The translations under genes were made by a program, and so were the position numbers. A stretch of 64,000 nt of DNA from Pseudopelobacter sp964542535 (GTDB lineage Bacteria; Desulfobacterota; Desulfuromonadia; Geobacterales; Pseudopelobacteraceae), in contig CAZIUE010000011.1 of NCBI GenBank assembly GCA_964542535.1, forward strand, positions 81,124 to 145,123, given 5' to 3'. Below are positions 9,906-18,627 of the stretch, piece after piece (position 1 is the first letter of the stretch; the number at the start of each line of letters is the position of its first letter). Below the pieces are notes generated by a model. The model made no database searches, had not been told where the DNA came from, and saw only the letters and a list, made by a program, of their open reading frames with translations.

Positions 9906-10155
9906 GATCCCCTCACCGCTCCGCCGGAACGCGGCGGCACCGGAGAGGTGTCGTCGATTCTCACCTGTTCCTCCTCGTTCAGCGGCGTCCGGATCGGGGG
10001 AACGGCGGGACGCCGCTTAAAAGTGTGCCAGAGTTTGGCGGAAATCATAGGGCGGAGAGGCTTCAGAGAAGACGGAAGACGGGAGTTCAAGAGACAGGAG
10101 TGCAACGTTCCCCGGGCGCGCCACGTGGGAAACGCCCGTTCCGGGACAACGCTGC

Positions 10156-10923
10156 TCACACGTCCGGGACCACGCAGTGAAGCGGCGGGGGGACTTCAGG
10201 GCGGTCCATCTCCTCCAGGTACTTGAGTACGAAACGCTGGGCAGCCTCCACGGCCCGGGGAATGTCCCAGGTCTCCAGGTTGCGCTCCTCCACCAGGTTG
10301 CTGATCCCCCTGATCTCCAGGCAGTCGATGCCGTAGCGCAGGCAGACCAGGGCCACGGCGGCGCCCTCCATGTTCTCCGCCAGGGCGGCGTAACGGTGCG
10401 TCATCTCCTCCCCCTTGAGCAGCGTGCCGCTGCACGTGGAGACGGTCACGAAGCGTCCCCGGGCCAGGGGGATGCCGCAGTAATCCGCCAGCTGCACGGC
10501 CTTCTCGGACACATGCCAGGAGAGCGGCACCTCGTTGTAGTAGCGCCTTGTGCCCTGGGTCAGGCTGGGGACCCCCATCTCCCGCAGTCCCAGCCACCCC
10601 GGGGAGGTCAGCGCCCCCTCGTCCCCCAGGATTTCGGTGCCGGCCACCACCAGGTCGCCGATGGCGAGGCCGCTTCCCGGATAGGCGCCGGCGCAGCCGG
10701 TGTTGATCACCAGGCAGGGGCGGTGGCGCTCGATCAGGGCGGCAGTGGCCGCAGCCGCATTGACCTTGCCGACCCCGGCCGCGCAGACCACCACCGCCAC
10801 ACCGCCCAGCATGCCGCTCAGAGTGGTGAAGCCAGGGCTCTTCAGCCGCGAGGCATGTACCAGGGCTTTTTCCACCAGCTTAGCCTCCTGGCGCATGGCG
10901 GTGATGACCAGAACAGGTTTCAT
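10156..10923 (-). CDS. mqnB: Futalosine hydrolase / MTA-SAH nucleosidase family
   Basis: A 255-residue nucleoside phosphorylase-superfamily protein. It starts MKPVLVITAMRQEAKLVEKAL, has the glycine-rich CAAGVGKVNAAAATAAL segment, INTGCAGAY and the ENMEGAAVALVC motif that binds ribose in this family. The ATG at 10923 has GGGAGGAA about ten bases upstream; an open frame continuing to 11193 is antisense-like and lacks similarity. MqnB removes hypoxanthine from futalosine in menaquinone biosynthesis. That assignment is strengthened by mqnD 4 kb away. A plain 5'-methylthioadenosine nucleosidase is the main alternative. Confidence 0.8.
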   Translation of the reverse strand: MKPVLVITAMRQEAKLVEKALVHASRLKSPGFTTLSGMLGGVAVVVCAAGVGKVNAAAATAALIERHRPCLVINTGCAGAYPGSGLAIGDLVVAGTEILGDEGALTSPGWLGLREMGVPSLTQGTRRYYNEVPLSWHVSEKAVQLADYCGIPLARGRFVTVSTCSGTLLKGEEMTHRYAALAENMEGAAVALVCLRYGIDCLEIRGISNLVEERNLETWDIPRAVEAAQRFVLKYLEEMDRPEVPPPLHCVVPDV

Positions 10924-10967
10924 GATAACGCGTTCCTCCCGACGGCTGTCCGGCACCACCGCCCGTT

Positions 10968-11795
10968 TCAGCCCCTGCGGTCCAGCTCCACCGCGGCGTA
11001 GGCCGAGTGGTTGTGGATCGACTCGAAGTTCTCCGTCTCCACCGAGAACCAGGTGATGTTCTCCAGCGCGGCCAGGCGGGAGTAGGCCTCCCGCACCATG
11101 TCCTCCACGAAGCGTGGGTTCTCGTAGGCCTGTTCGGTTACGTACTTCTCGTCCACCCTCTTCAGCAGGGAGTAGAGCGGGCTGCTGCCGCACTGTTCGA
11201 TCAGCTCCACCAGATCCTCGATCCAGATGAAATCCCGGTAGCGCACCCGCACGGTCATAACGCTGCGCTGGTTGTGGGCGCCGTAGGCCGCCAGCTCCCT
11301 GCTGCAGGGGCAGAGGGAGGTGAGCGGCACCCTGACCCCCAGGACGAAGTCCAGGGAATCGGTCATGGAAGCGGTGAACTCGCAGCTGTACTCCATCAGG
11401 CTCCTGGCGCCGGAAACCGGGGCGCGCTTGTCGATGAAGTAGGGGAACTGGATTTCCAGGTGGGCGCTGGCCGAACCGAGCCTCGCCTTCATCTCCTCCA
11501 GGATCGTCTCAAGTTTGTCCAGGGCGATCTGCTCCCGGTAGCGGTTCAGGATCTCCACGAAACGGCTCATGTGGGTCCCCTTGAACTGGTGGGGCAGGTC
11601 CACGTACATGTTGACCCGCGCCACGGTGTGCTGGAGCGAACGGTTCTTGTCCATGACCACGATGGGATACGAGATGTCCTTGACCCCCACCTTGGAGATG
11701 GGGATGCGGCGGTGGTCAGGCCGTTTCTGCATGTCGGGCATGGCCGGCGGGGTCGAGCCGGCGGGCGCCACGCCCGTTGCCGCTGTTTTTTTCAT
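10968..11795 (-). CDS. folE2: GTP cyclohydrolase I type 2 (FolE2)
   Basis: A 275-residue enzyme that makes 7,8-dihydroneopterin triphosphate from GTP for folate and possibly queuosine precursors. It carries the FolE2 features VGVKDISYPI, LPHQFKGTHMSRFVEIL, LCPCSRELAAYGAHNQRS (metal-binding cysteine region) and a C-terminal ENFESIHNHSAYA segment. It is followed after 44 bases by mqnB. FolE2 replaces the zinc-dependent FolE and can use other metals. The queF gene at 43.3 kb is a possible downstream user of the pathway. Confidence 0.94.
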   Translation of the reverse strand: MKKTAATGVAPAGSTPPAMPDMQKRPDHRRIPISKVGVKDISYPIVVMDKNRSLQHTVARVNMYVDLPHQFKGTHMSRFVEILNRYREQIALDKLETILEEMKARLGSASAHLEIQFPYFIDKRAPVSGARSLMEYSCEFTASMTDSLDFVLGVRVPLTSLCPCSRELAAYGAHNQRSVMTVRVRYRDFIWIEDLVELIEQCGSSPLYSLLKRVDEKYVTEQAYENPRFVEDMVREAYSRLAALENITWFSVETENFESIHNHSAYAAVELDRRG

Positions 11796-11864
11796 ACAAC
11801 CTTCCTTGAAGGAGAGAGCCGGGAAACGCTGGTACGCGGATGACGCGGATCAACCTCTTTGAAT

Positions 11865-12500
11865 TTACTGTTTGGTTGCTGCGTCGCCCTCTTCGGGATC
11901 ACCCTGTTCTCCCGAATCCGGCAGGGCCAGACGCAGGACCTCCTGCCAGACGGCGTCGCGGCCGTCGCGGGAGAGAGCCGAGAAGTGCACGAGCGCGCCC
12001 TTGTCCCGCTCGACAACGGCGGCGATGCGGGCGGTCTGGCGGGCCCGCTCGACCCGGGAGAGCTTGTCGCACTTGGTCAGCACCAGGATGGGGGGGATGC
12101 CGTAGCGCTCCAGCCAGCCCAGCATGCGCAGGTCGTCGTCCGAGGGGATGCGGCGGATATCCAGGATCAGCACCACGGCCCGCAGGTTGCCGCGCCGGGC
12201 GAGGTAGGTCTCGATCATGGGACCCCACTGCCGGCGCACATCCGGCGGGGCCTTGGCGTAGCCGTACCCGGGCAGGTCCACCAGGGTCAGCATGCCGTTG
12301 ATGTCAAAAAAATTGATCAGCTGGGTTCTTCCCGGCGTGGAGCTGGTGCGGACCAGGGACTTGCGGCCGGCCAGAACATTGATCAACGAGGACTTACCCA
12401 CGTTGGAGCGCCCCACGAAGGCCACCTCCGGTAATGCCTCGGGGGGATAATCCTTCGGGTTTACCGCACTTTTTACAAACTCGGCCCTGTGGACCTCCAT
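11865..12500 (-). CDS. engB: Ribosome biogenesis GTPase EngB (YsxC/YihA)
   Basis: A 211-residue TRAFAC GTPase. G1 is GRSNVGKSS from residue 30, G3 is DLPGYGYAK at 75, and G4 is TKCDK at 142; the PGRTQLINFF switch region is also typical. EngB is needed for late assembly of the large ribosomal subunit. The start ATG at 12500 follows GGAGGGC with five bases between. An acidic tail (residues 195-211) extends slightly past the usual end. A promoter with a consensus -10 lies just upstream. Confidence 0.95.
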   Translation of the reverse strand: MEVHRAEFVKSAVNPKDYPPEALPEVAFVGRSNVGKSSLINVLAGRKSLVRTSSTPGRTQLINFFDINGMLTLVDLPGYGYAKAPPDVRRQWGPMIETYLARRGNLRAVVLILDIRRIPSDDDLRMLGWLERYGIPPILVLTKCDKLSRVERARQTARIAAVVERDKGALVHFSALSRDGRDAVWQEVLRLALPDSGEQGDPEEGDAATKQ

Positions 12501-12520
12501 AGCTTGCCCTCCGTGGCGGC

Positions 12521-12550
12521 ATTATACTGTCCCGTTCTCCATGGACACAA
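12521..12550 (-). promoter_or_regulatory. Sigma-70-type promoter of engB
   Basis: Read on the minus strand, a perfect TATAAT (12526-12521) is preceded after 18 bases by TTGTGT (12550-12545). The predicted start is about 14 bases before the engB ATG, giving a very short leader that still holds the GGAGGGC ribosome site. Seen by eye; not tested. Confidence 0.55.
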
Positions 12551-13002
12551 GCGGTTATTTCCCTGTCCGGAAAAAGAGAAATGCAGTGGTGTTCGCTTCC
12601 CGGGTGTGTTATAGAAAGTTACGTCTTGGTTCCTCTCCTCCAACAGACAGGTGACAGGTCCCGATGATACCAGGTGATGCCGACATAGCGTCGCACAGGG
12701 CGCGGAACGGAGCTGAGCCGCCGGCCACGCTGATCTTGCCCGGGCAAGCCGGGTGGAGACTGGCGGTCCGGCAGCGCAAGGCCCCCGACCGCGATCCCCT
12801 CTCCCACGCCCACGCCAGCATCCCCCTGCCACACCAGACACACGCCACGCACCCCACCCGTTCAGATCAGTTTTCCGTCGTTTTCCCGCACCGTTCAGCA
12901 GGCAGCAGCATCCCCGTCATTCAGCAAGGGCAGTTCCACAGTCACTGCAACCATGAACCTCGGACACGCACGTCCGGCAACCACCATCAGGAGGAAATGC
13001 AC
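12551..13002. other. Long GC-rich non-coding stretch between engB and the ankyrin gene
   Basis: About 450 bases with no convincing gene. It has a palindrome CTTGCCCGGGCAAG (12735-12748) and CAGGTGA/CAGGTGAT repeats near 12648-12675, but no T-run after a strong stem. The plus-strand frame of the ankyrin gene is open back to 12664, yet its translation there is Pro/His/Arg-rich and looks non-coding. A rightward promoter and leader for the ankyrin gene should lie here; I could not fix it. Confidence 0.5.
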
Positions 13003-13425
13003 ATGGAAAGCGTAAATGCAAAAGACCGTCATGGACACACGCCGCTGATCAATGCCGCAAAGGAGGGACAGAAGGATTTCGTCACGGACCTGCTGCGTCG
13101 CGGCGCCGACCTGACCGCCACCAGCCTGAAGGGCAAGACCGTACTGCACTATGCCGCAGCCAACGGCCACACCGACATCGTCCGCATGCTGATCGACAAG
13201 GGAGCCGGCGTGGATGTGCGTGACCGCGAAGGGCACACGCCGATCATGCTGGCTGCCATCTACGGCTGCAACAGGACCATCCAGGCCCTGCTGGACGGCG
13301 GCGCCAACCCCTGCATCAGAACCTCGGCCGGAACAACGGCAGCCCAGTACGCCGAAAACAACAGCCATCCCCTGGCTGCCGCACTGCTGAAAAAGGCCGA
13401 ACGCGCGAAACCCGGCAACGCCTGA
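13003..13425 (+). CDS. Small ankyrin-repeat protein
   Basis: A 140-residue protein built almost wholly of ankyrin repeats: RHGHTPLINAAKEGQ, KGKTVLHYAAANGHTDIV, REGHTPIMLAAIYGCN and a degenerate last repeat SAGTTAAQYAENNSHP. The repeat pattern G-TPL--AA--G--D-V-LL is clear. ATG at 13003 is chosen because AGGAGG (12989-12994) lies eight bases upstream; an ATG at 12997 is too close. No signal peptide or partner domain is present. Ankyrin proteins bind other proteins; the partner here is unknown. It stands alone, with a strong hairpin after it. Confidence 0.88.
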   Translation: MESVNAKDRHGHTPLINAAKEGQKDFVTDLLRRGADLTATSLKGKTVLHYAAANGHTDIVRMLIDKGAGVDVRDREGHTPIMLAAIYGCNRTIQALLDGGANPCIRTSAGTTAAQYAENNSHPLAAALLKKAERAKPGNA

Positions 13426-13447
13426 CCTGAACGGACGGAACGGGAAA

Positions 13448-13493
13448 CGCGGACGAGGGCGGAGCGCGCCTCCCCCCGCCCTCGTCCGCGTTT
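13448..13493 (+). terminator. Strong hairpin after the ankyrin gene
   Basis: A perfect 15-base stem pairs 13448-13462 with 13476-13490, followed by only TTT. It begins 22 bases after the ankyrin stop. The short T-run makes it a weak intrinsic terminator or an mRNA 3' protection stem. Confidence 0.6.
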
Positions 13494-13512
13494 CACATGC
13501 CCTCCCTCGGCA

Positions 13513-13541
13513 TGGACAGCTTCCCGCGAATGTTGTATAGA
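13513..13541 (+). promoter_or_regulatory. Likely promoter of the M48 protease gene
   Basis: TGGACA (13513-13518) and TATAGA (13536-13541) are separated by 17 bases. The expected transcript starts about 35 bases before the ATG at 13584. It follows directly after the upstream hairpin, which supports an independent transcript. Confidence 0.5.
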
Positions 13542-13583
13542 ACTGGGTGTATCCAAGAGCCCGAATTCCCGAGGAGGTTACCC

Positions 13584-14381
13584 ATGCCATACCGTCATCT
13601 CATCGCCATCGCCTCTCTTCTGTTCCTGGCCGCATGTAGTACCGTGCCGATCACCGGCCGCTCCCAGCTTAACCTGATTCCCGGTTCATCCATGCTCTCC
13701 ATGAGCCTGCAGCAGTACGACCAGTTCCTGAAGGAGCACAAGCTCAGCACCAACCAGGAACAGACCCAGATGGTCAAACGGGTCGGGCTGAAGATACAGG
13801 ACGCGGTGGAGCGCTACTTCAAGGCCAACAACCTGAGCGCCAACCTGGCCAACTACAAGTGGGAGTTCAACCTGGTGGAGGATAAGCAGGTCAATGCCTG
13901 GTGCATGCCCGGAGGCAAGGTGGTGGTCTATACCGGCATCCTGCCGGTGGCCAAAAACGAGGCCGGACTGGCGGTGGTCATGGGGCATGAGATCGCCCAC
14001 GCCATTGCCGAGCATGGCAACGAGCGCATGAGCCAGGGGCTGATGGCCCAGATGGGAGGCGTCGCGCTGTCCACGGCCCTGTCGACCCAGCCGGCTGCCA
14101 CCCAGCAGCTCTGGATGGCGGCCTACGGCGTGGGGGCCCAGTACGGGGCGATTCTCCCCTTCAGCCGCCTCCAGGAGAACGAGGCCGATCACCTGGGGCT
14201 GGTCTTCATGGCCATGGCAGGCTATGATCCGGCCGAGGCGGTGGGATTCTGGCAGCGTATGGCGGCCCAGAAGAGCGGACAGGCAACGCCCGAATTTCTC
14301 AGCACCCACCCGGCGGACGCCACCCGCATCCAGAACCTCCAGCGCCTGATACCCGAGGCACGGAAGTACTACCGCCCGTGA
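13584..14381 (+). CDS. M48-family periplasmic metalloprotease, lipoprotein
   Basis: A 265-residue lipoprotein with lipobox LAAC (Cys18) after a hydrophobic signal sequence. The zinc site is HEIAH (His135, Glu136, His139) with the third ligand probably in NEADHLGL. The VNAWCMPGGKVVVYTGIL stretch is typical of the M48 LoiP/YcaL/BepA group. It should degrade or mature misfolded envelope proteins. Ser follows the lipobox Cys, so outer-membrane sorting is likely. ATG at 13584 follows GAGGAGG by six bases; the frame is open back to 13497 but that part has no signal peptide. Confidence 0.9.
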   Translation: MPYRHLIAIASLLFLAACSTVPITGRSQLNLIPGSSMLSMSLQQYDQFLKEHKLSTNQEQTQMVKRVGLKIQDAVERYFKANNLSANLANYKWEFNLVEDKQVNAWCMPGGKVVVYTGILPVAKNEAGLAVVMGHEIAHAIAEHGNERMSQGLMAQMGGVALSTALSTQPAATQQLWMAAYGVGAQYGAILPFSRLQENEADHLGLVFMAMAGYDPAEAVGFWQRMAAQKSGQATPEFLSTHPADATRIQNLQRLIPEARKYYRP

Positions 14382-14391
14382 GCCGAAAACA

Positions 14392-14421
14392 GGGACGGCC
14401 GGCGATATCGCCGGCCGTCCC
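14392..14421. terminator. Perfect 30-base palindrome after the M48 gene
   Basis: The 30 bases 14392-14421 are an exact palindrome centred on GATATC, beginning 11 bases after the M48 stop. No T-run follows directly, so it may act as a stabilising 3' stem, a weak terminator or a protein-binding site. Function not established. Confidence 0.5.
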
Positions 14422-14569
14422 CGTCAGCTTTACTTCCTGTCAGGCATCATGCATCCCCTACTCCGCATGCAGGGGCCATCAACCGGGCCCGGCGACGTCT
14501 CCCCCATCCCCTCATGCCGACCTCATCCGCCGGCTCCGGCGCGACGGCCCCTCCCGTGACCCGAGCGGT

Positions 14570-15418
14570 TCAGCCGGCGTCGCAGAAGAGCGGCGCCCGG
14601 GAAACCGGGATGATGCCGGCCCGCTCCCCCCGTTCCATCAGGCAGTGGATGGCCCGCACCCCCTCGTCTCCCAGATCCACTGAAAAGTCGTTGACGTAGA
14701 GGTCGATATGGGCGGCGCATACCTGGCGGCTCATCTCCTGGGCATGCTCGCCGATATAGCGGGCCGCCTGCTCCGGATGCCTGCGGGCAAAGGCCACCCC
14801 CTCCCGCAAGGCCCGCTCCACCGTCGCGATGGCCGCCGCCCCCAGGGAGCGGCGGGCGACGATGCCCCCCAGGGGAATCGGCAGACCGGTCTCCCCCTCC
14901 CACCACTCCCCCAGGTCCAGCAGGCTGCGCAGGCCAAAGCCCTGATAGGTGAAACGGGACTCGTGGATGATCAGACCGGCATCCGCATCCCCCGCAAGCA
15001 CCGCATCCATGATCTCGTTGAAGGGCATCACCAGAAAATGTGCGAGCTCCGGGTCGAACAGGCGCAGCAGCAGCAGTGCGGTGGTGTAGCGCCCCGGCAC
15101 AGCGATGGTTTTGCCGCGCAGGTCCCGGAGATCCCGGTCCTGTCGCGCAACCAGCAACGGCCCGCAGCCGCGCCCCAGGGCACTGCCGGCGCGCAGCAGT
15201 GCGTAATCGTCCCGGATGTGCCCCAGGGCATGGTAGGAAACCTTGCTCACGTCCAGTTCGCCGGCCAGGGCCAGCTGGTTGAGGGTCTCCACATCCTCCA
15301 GCCGCTCGGAAAACGAGAGGCCGGCGGTATCCACCAGGCCATGCACCAGCGGATAGAACATGAAGGTGTCGTTGGGACAGGGAGAAAAACCGAGCGAGAG
15401 GGGGCCGTATGCGTTCAT
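14570..15418 (-). CDS. mqnD: 1,4-dihydroxy-6-naphthoate synthase (menaquinone via futalosine)
   Basis: A 282-residue periplasmic-binding-fold enzyme that converts cyclic dehypoxanthine futalosine to 1,4-dihydroxy-6-naphthoate. Diagnostic segments are LGFSPCPNDTFMFYPLVHG at the N-terminus, ELDVSKVSYHALGH and LIIHESRFTYQGFGL. The start at 15418 has AGGAGAG nine bases upstream. It lies 56 bases after sulP on the same strand and may be read with it. Paired with mqnB it shows that the organism makes menaquinone by the futalosine route; mqnA, mqnC and mqnE must be elsewhere. Confidence 0.92.
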   Translation of the reverse strand: MNAYGPLSLGFSPCPNDTFMFYPLVHGLVDTAGLSFSERLEDVETLNQLALAGELDVSKVSYHALGHIRDDYALLRAGSALGRGCGPLLVARQDRDLRDLRGKTIAVPGRYTTALLLLRLFDPELAHFLVMPFNEIMDAVLAGDADAGLIIHESRFTYQGFGLRSLLDLGEWWEGETGLPIPLGGIVARRSLGAAAIATVERALREGVAFARRHPEQAARYIGEHAQEMSRQVCAAHIDLYVNDFSVDLGDEGVRAIHCLMERGERAGIIPVSRAPLFCDAG

Positions 15419-15474
15419 GGGAAACTCTCCTGAGGAGATGGTGGCGGTGATCAGGTGGGAGGGAGTGCGGGGGC

Positions 15475-17247
15475 TCAGGCCACCGGCAGGTCCTCATCCT
15501 CCCAGTCGATCCAGTCCACGTGGAATCTGTCCACATAGCAGTCCACGGCCTGCCCGATGGTGGGAAAGAAATTCTCGGTTCCCAGGCGGGTGAACAGGCC
15601 GTAGCGTTTGAGGCGGTCCTTGACCGGCCCCTTCATCTGGGCAAAGCAGAGTTCGATGCCGGAGCGTTCCAGCTCGTCGTCCAGCTCGGCCAGCACGTCG
15701 GCGGCCGTGATGTCGATATCGGTTACCGGCTCGGCCGCCACCACGATCCAGCGGGTGGGGGTGGGAGCCGAGGAGACCGCCCTGAGGGCCTGCTCACGGA
15801 AGATCTCAGCATTGGCGAAGAACAGGGGGGCATCCCAGCGGAAGAGCACCAGGCCGGGAACCAGCCGCGCCTCGGGGTGGCGGCTGATATCGTGATACCC
15901 CTTGATGCCGTCGATGCGGCCCAACACGGCGCAGTAGGGGCGCCAGGCGCGCCAGACGAACGCCAGGAGCGCCATGCCCACGGCGGTGAAGATTCCCTGG
16001 ATGACTCCCAGGAAGACCACCCCCAGGAAGCAGACCAGGGAGAGAACAAACTCGCTGCGCCGCAGCCCGTACAGCCGCAGGACCGACGGGATGTCCACCA
16101 TGGAGCCGCAGGCGAAGACAACCACCGCTCCCAGGGCGGCCAGGGGGAGGTGGCGCATCAGGCCGGGGGTGAAGAGCAGGAGCAGGGCGATCAGCAGCGC
16201 GCCCACCACGCCGGTCATCTGGGTCCTGGCACCAGCCGCCTCCGCCACCGGCGTGCGCGAGGCGCTGCAGCTGACCGGAAACCCCTGGAAGAACCCGCAG
16301 GCAAGATTGGCAAAGCCAAGGGCGACCAGTTCCTGGCTGTCGTCCACGTAATAACCGCCCCTGAGGGCGTAGATACGCGACAACACGCTCATCTCGGCGA
16401 TGGTCACCAGGGCGATGGCCAGGGCGCCGGCACCGAGGGAGAGCCATTCGGCCGGGGTGGCCACCGGGAAGCGGAATGAGGGCAGCCCCTGGGGCAGGTC
16501 ACCCACCACCGCCACCTCCCCCGGGGGGAGCAGGTGGACTGCCAGGGTGGCCATCACCAGGGCGGCCAGGACCCCGGGGAAACGGGACGACCAGCGCCGG
16601 CCGCCGGCCATGAGCGCCAGGCAGGAGAACCCGATCAGACAGGCCACGGGGTTAACCAGTCCTTCCCGCACCCCCCGCAGGAGGGCTGCGAAGAGTTCCA
16701 GAAAGCTTTCACCACTGGCCGGAAACCCGAGCATCTTGGGGAGTTGCCCCACCATGAGGGTCAGGGCGATACCGTTCATGTAACCGTAGCGGATCGGCTT
16801 GGAGAGCAGATCGGTGATGAAGCCGAAACGGACGGCACCGGCCAGACCGCAGAGGACTCCGGACAAGAGCGCCAGCAGGGCGGCCAGGGGAGCGGCCCGG
16901 CCGGCATCGCCGGCGGCCAGGGGAATGACCGTGGCCGCCACCAGGGCCGTGAGCGCCGAATCGGGCCCCAGCACTAGGATGCGGCTCGGCCCCAGGAGCG
17001 CATAGACCAGGAGCGGCACGATGGTGGCGTACAGGCCGCAGACGACCGGCAGGCCGGCAGCCTCGGCATAGCTGATCCCCACCGGCGCCATCAGGGCGGC
17101 CAGCACCACCCCCGCCGCCAGGTCGCTCGCCAGCAGCCGGCGGTCGTAGCGGCGCAGCATGGCCAGGCCCGGCAGCCAACGACGCACGTTGACCGTGCGC
17201 ACGCCGCGCATCAGGCTCTCGAACGTCTCGGGAGCGTTCAGTGGCAT
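15475..17247 (-). CDS. SulP-family anion transporter with STAS domain
   Basis: A 590-residue SLC26/SulP protein. The N-terminal half has about a dozen hydrophobic segments, including the family stretch APVGISYAEAAGLPVVCGLY and FFQGFPVSCSASRTPVAEAAG. The C-terminal cytoplasmic STAS domain (about residues 450-570) contains DIDITAADVLAELDDELE. Substrate may be sulfate, bicarbonate or another anion; sequence alone does not decide. Downstream mqnD is probably a chance neighbour. Confidence 0.9.
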   Translation of the reverse strand: MPLNAPETFESLMRGVRTVNVRRWLPGLAMLRRYDRRLLASDLAAGVVLAALMAPVGISYAEAAGLPVVCGLYATIVPLLVYALLGPSRILVLGPDSALTALVAATVIPLAAGDAGRAAPLAALLALLSGVLCGLAGAVRFGFITDLLSKPIRYGYMNGIALTLMVGQLPKMLGFPASGESFLELFAALLRGVREGLVNPVACLIGFSCLALMAGGRRWSSRFPGVLAALVMATLAVHLLPPGEVAVVGDLPQGLPSFRFPVATPAEWLSLGAGALAIALVTIAEMSVLSRIYALRGGYYVDDSQELVALGFANLACGFFQGFPVSCSASRTPVAEAAGARTQMTGVVGALLIALLLLFTPGLMRHLPLAALGAVVVFACGSMVDIPSVLRLYGLRRSEFVLSLVCFLGVVFLGVIQGIFTAVGMALLAFVWRAWRPYCAVLGRIDGIKGYHDISRHPEARLVPGLVLFRWDAPLFFANAEIFREQALRAVSSAPTPTRWIVVAAEPVTDIDITAADVLAELDDELERSGIELCFAQMKGPVKDRLKRYGLFTRLGTENFFPTIGQAVDCYVDRFHVDWIDWEDEDLPVA

Positions 17248-17274
17248 ACCAGGCCGAGAGGGTACTGTGTCATA

Positions 17275-18429
17275 TCATACCAGCAGGTTTCCGTCATCGA
17301 TGATCAGCCTCCGGCTGCCGTCGGACATGACCGCCGTCAGGGTGGGGCGATAGAAGACGTAGTCTTCATGGAAAGGGGCGCTGACCGTGCCGCCGAAGCC
17401 GGTGTTGTCCCCCAGGGCGATGTGGATCGTACCGAGGATTTTCTCCGCCTCCAGCACATTGTCAGGACGGCTGGCCCGGTCGTTGGTGCCGATGCCAAGT
17501 TCGGCGATGTTGCGGCACGCGACGTTCTCGGCGAACCTGGCCTCCAGAAGTTCCCGCTGTTGTTCATCCCCCTCCAGGGCCACCACCCGCCCCTCTTCCA
17601 CGGTACAGCGCAGCGGCCGGTCCAGTTTGCGGGTCGGGCCCCACTCCATCACCATCACCCCACTACTCTCCCCCTCCAGGGGGGCCAGATAGACCTCGCC
17701 GGCGGGGAGGTTGCCGAAACTCCCCGGAGCGGTCAGGAGGCCGTCGTCTCCCTCAGCCTGGCGCCCCCGTTTGCAGATGCGCATGTCCGTGCCGTTGGGG
17801 GTAGCGACCAGCAGCCAGTCAGCCTGATTGACCGCCTGGACCAGACGGGCCGTACGGGCCGCCAGGACCTGCCAGTCCACGGTCATGGAGCCGTGAAACA
17901 TGTCCGGGTCGAAATGCGGCAGACTGGCGAAGCGGGCGCCGGAATGGTTGGCCAGGGCCCGGTAGCGGGTGTGGCTGGTGGAGTTGTTGCTCATAGCGAT
18001 GATCACGTCAACCGCATCCCCCCGGTGGGCCAGGACGATCTCACCGGCCCGGGAAACATCCCGATCCGTGGCCCGTTTGGCCAGCAGCCTCTCCAGCAGT
18101 CCGTCATGCAGCAGTTCATCCACGGCCCGGTCTCCGAAGGTAGCCCGCCAGAGCTGCTGGGGCGGTTCTACCCCCGACGCGGGCGTGGCGGGGAATTCCA
18201 CGAAGGAGCCCCCCCCCCAGCAGCGGTCGGCGAAACGGGCCGCGGCCCGGGCGGTGTCGTTCAGCCTCAAACGGCGGTCCCGGTCATCCGGAGAGGGGGT
18301 CTCGTCCTCACGGATCCTGTCGCTGAACACCAGCACCCGCTCCCTCCCCTCTCCCCCCTCCGGCCGGCAGGGTCGCATCCCCATGTTGGTTTCAAAGAGA
18401 GATCTGAAGGCTCCCTCAAGATCGTTCAT
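17275..18429 (-). CDS. Aminopeptidase, M29-like (thermophilic metallo-aminopeptidase family)
   Basis: A 384-residue protein. The M29 metal site appears as GEVYLAPLEGESSG, NIAELGIGTN and the C-terminal run KILGTIHIALGDN...HEDYVF, which carries the usual Glu, His and Asp ligands. It should remove N-terminal residues from peptides in the cytoplasm. ATG at 18429 is preceded by GGAGAC; the open frame that continues to 19662 is antisense to the radical SAM gene and is rejected. The gene is transcribed away from the radical SAM gene, with 198 bases between. Confidence 0.82.
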   Translation of the reverse strand: MNDLEGAFRSLFETNMGMRPCRPEGGEGRERVLVFSDRIREDETPSPDDRDRRLRLNDTARAAARFADRCWGGGSFVEFPATPASGVEPPQQLWRATFGDRAVDELLHDGLLERLLAKRATDRDVSRAGEIVLAHRGDAVDVIIAMSNNSTSHTRYRALANHSGARFASLPHFDPDMFHGSMTVDWQVLAARTARLVQAVNQADWLLVATPNGTDMRICKRGRQAEGDDGLLTAPGSFGNLPAGEVYLAPLEGESSGVMVMEWGPTRKLDRPLRCTVEEGRVVALEGDEQQRELLEARFAENVACRNIAELGIGTNDRASRPDNVLEAEKILGTIHIALGDNTGFGGTVSAPFHEDYVFYRPTLTAVMSDGSRRLIIDDGNLLV

Positions 18430-18627
18430 GTCGGCAGGTCTCCTGACTGTAGAATGATGCACGCGACCTCTTCTATAGCACGGAACAGGCGAAGAGGATA
18501 CAGCGTCGATGCGGCGCCCGCCCCTGTTTTCCCTTGCCTCTCCGGTCGCCGCCGTGCAACCATGCGCATAGCGCGGCAGCGCCCCAGGTCGGGGACGAAC
18601 GCCGCAATCATCACCAGGGAGGCAGGC

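Noticed and set aside
9902..10159. Possible small gene upstream of treZ (48 codons from ATG at 10048, or 85 from 10159) overlapping the treZ start
   Set aside because: No ribosome site before either start, no recognisable domain and a Pro/Arg-rich product. It could be a leader peptide, but support is too weak.
10924..11193. Extended mqnB start at 11193
   Set aside because: The extra 90 residues overlap folE2 in another frame and resemble nothing; ATG 10923 has a good ribosome site.
12640..12790. c-di-GMP (GEMM) riboswitch upstream of the ankyrin gene
   Set aside because: A GCACAGGGC stretch first looked similar, but the conserved GGGACGCAAAGCC part and the receptor arm are missing.
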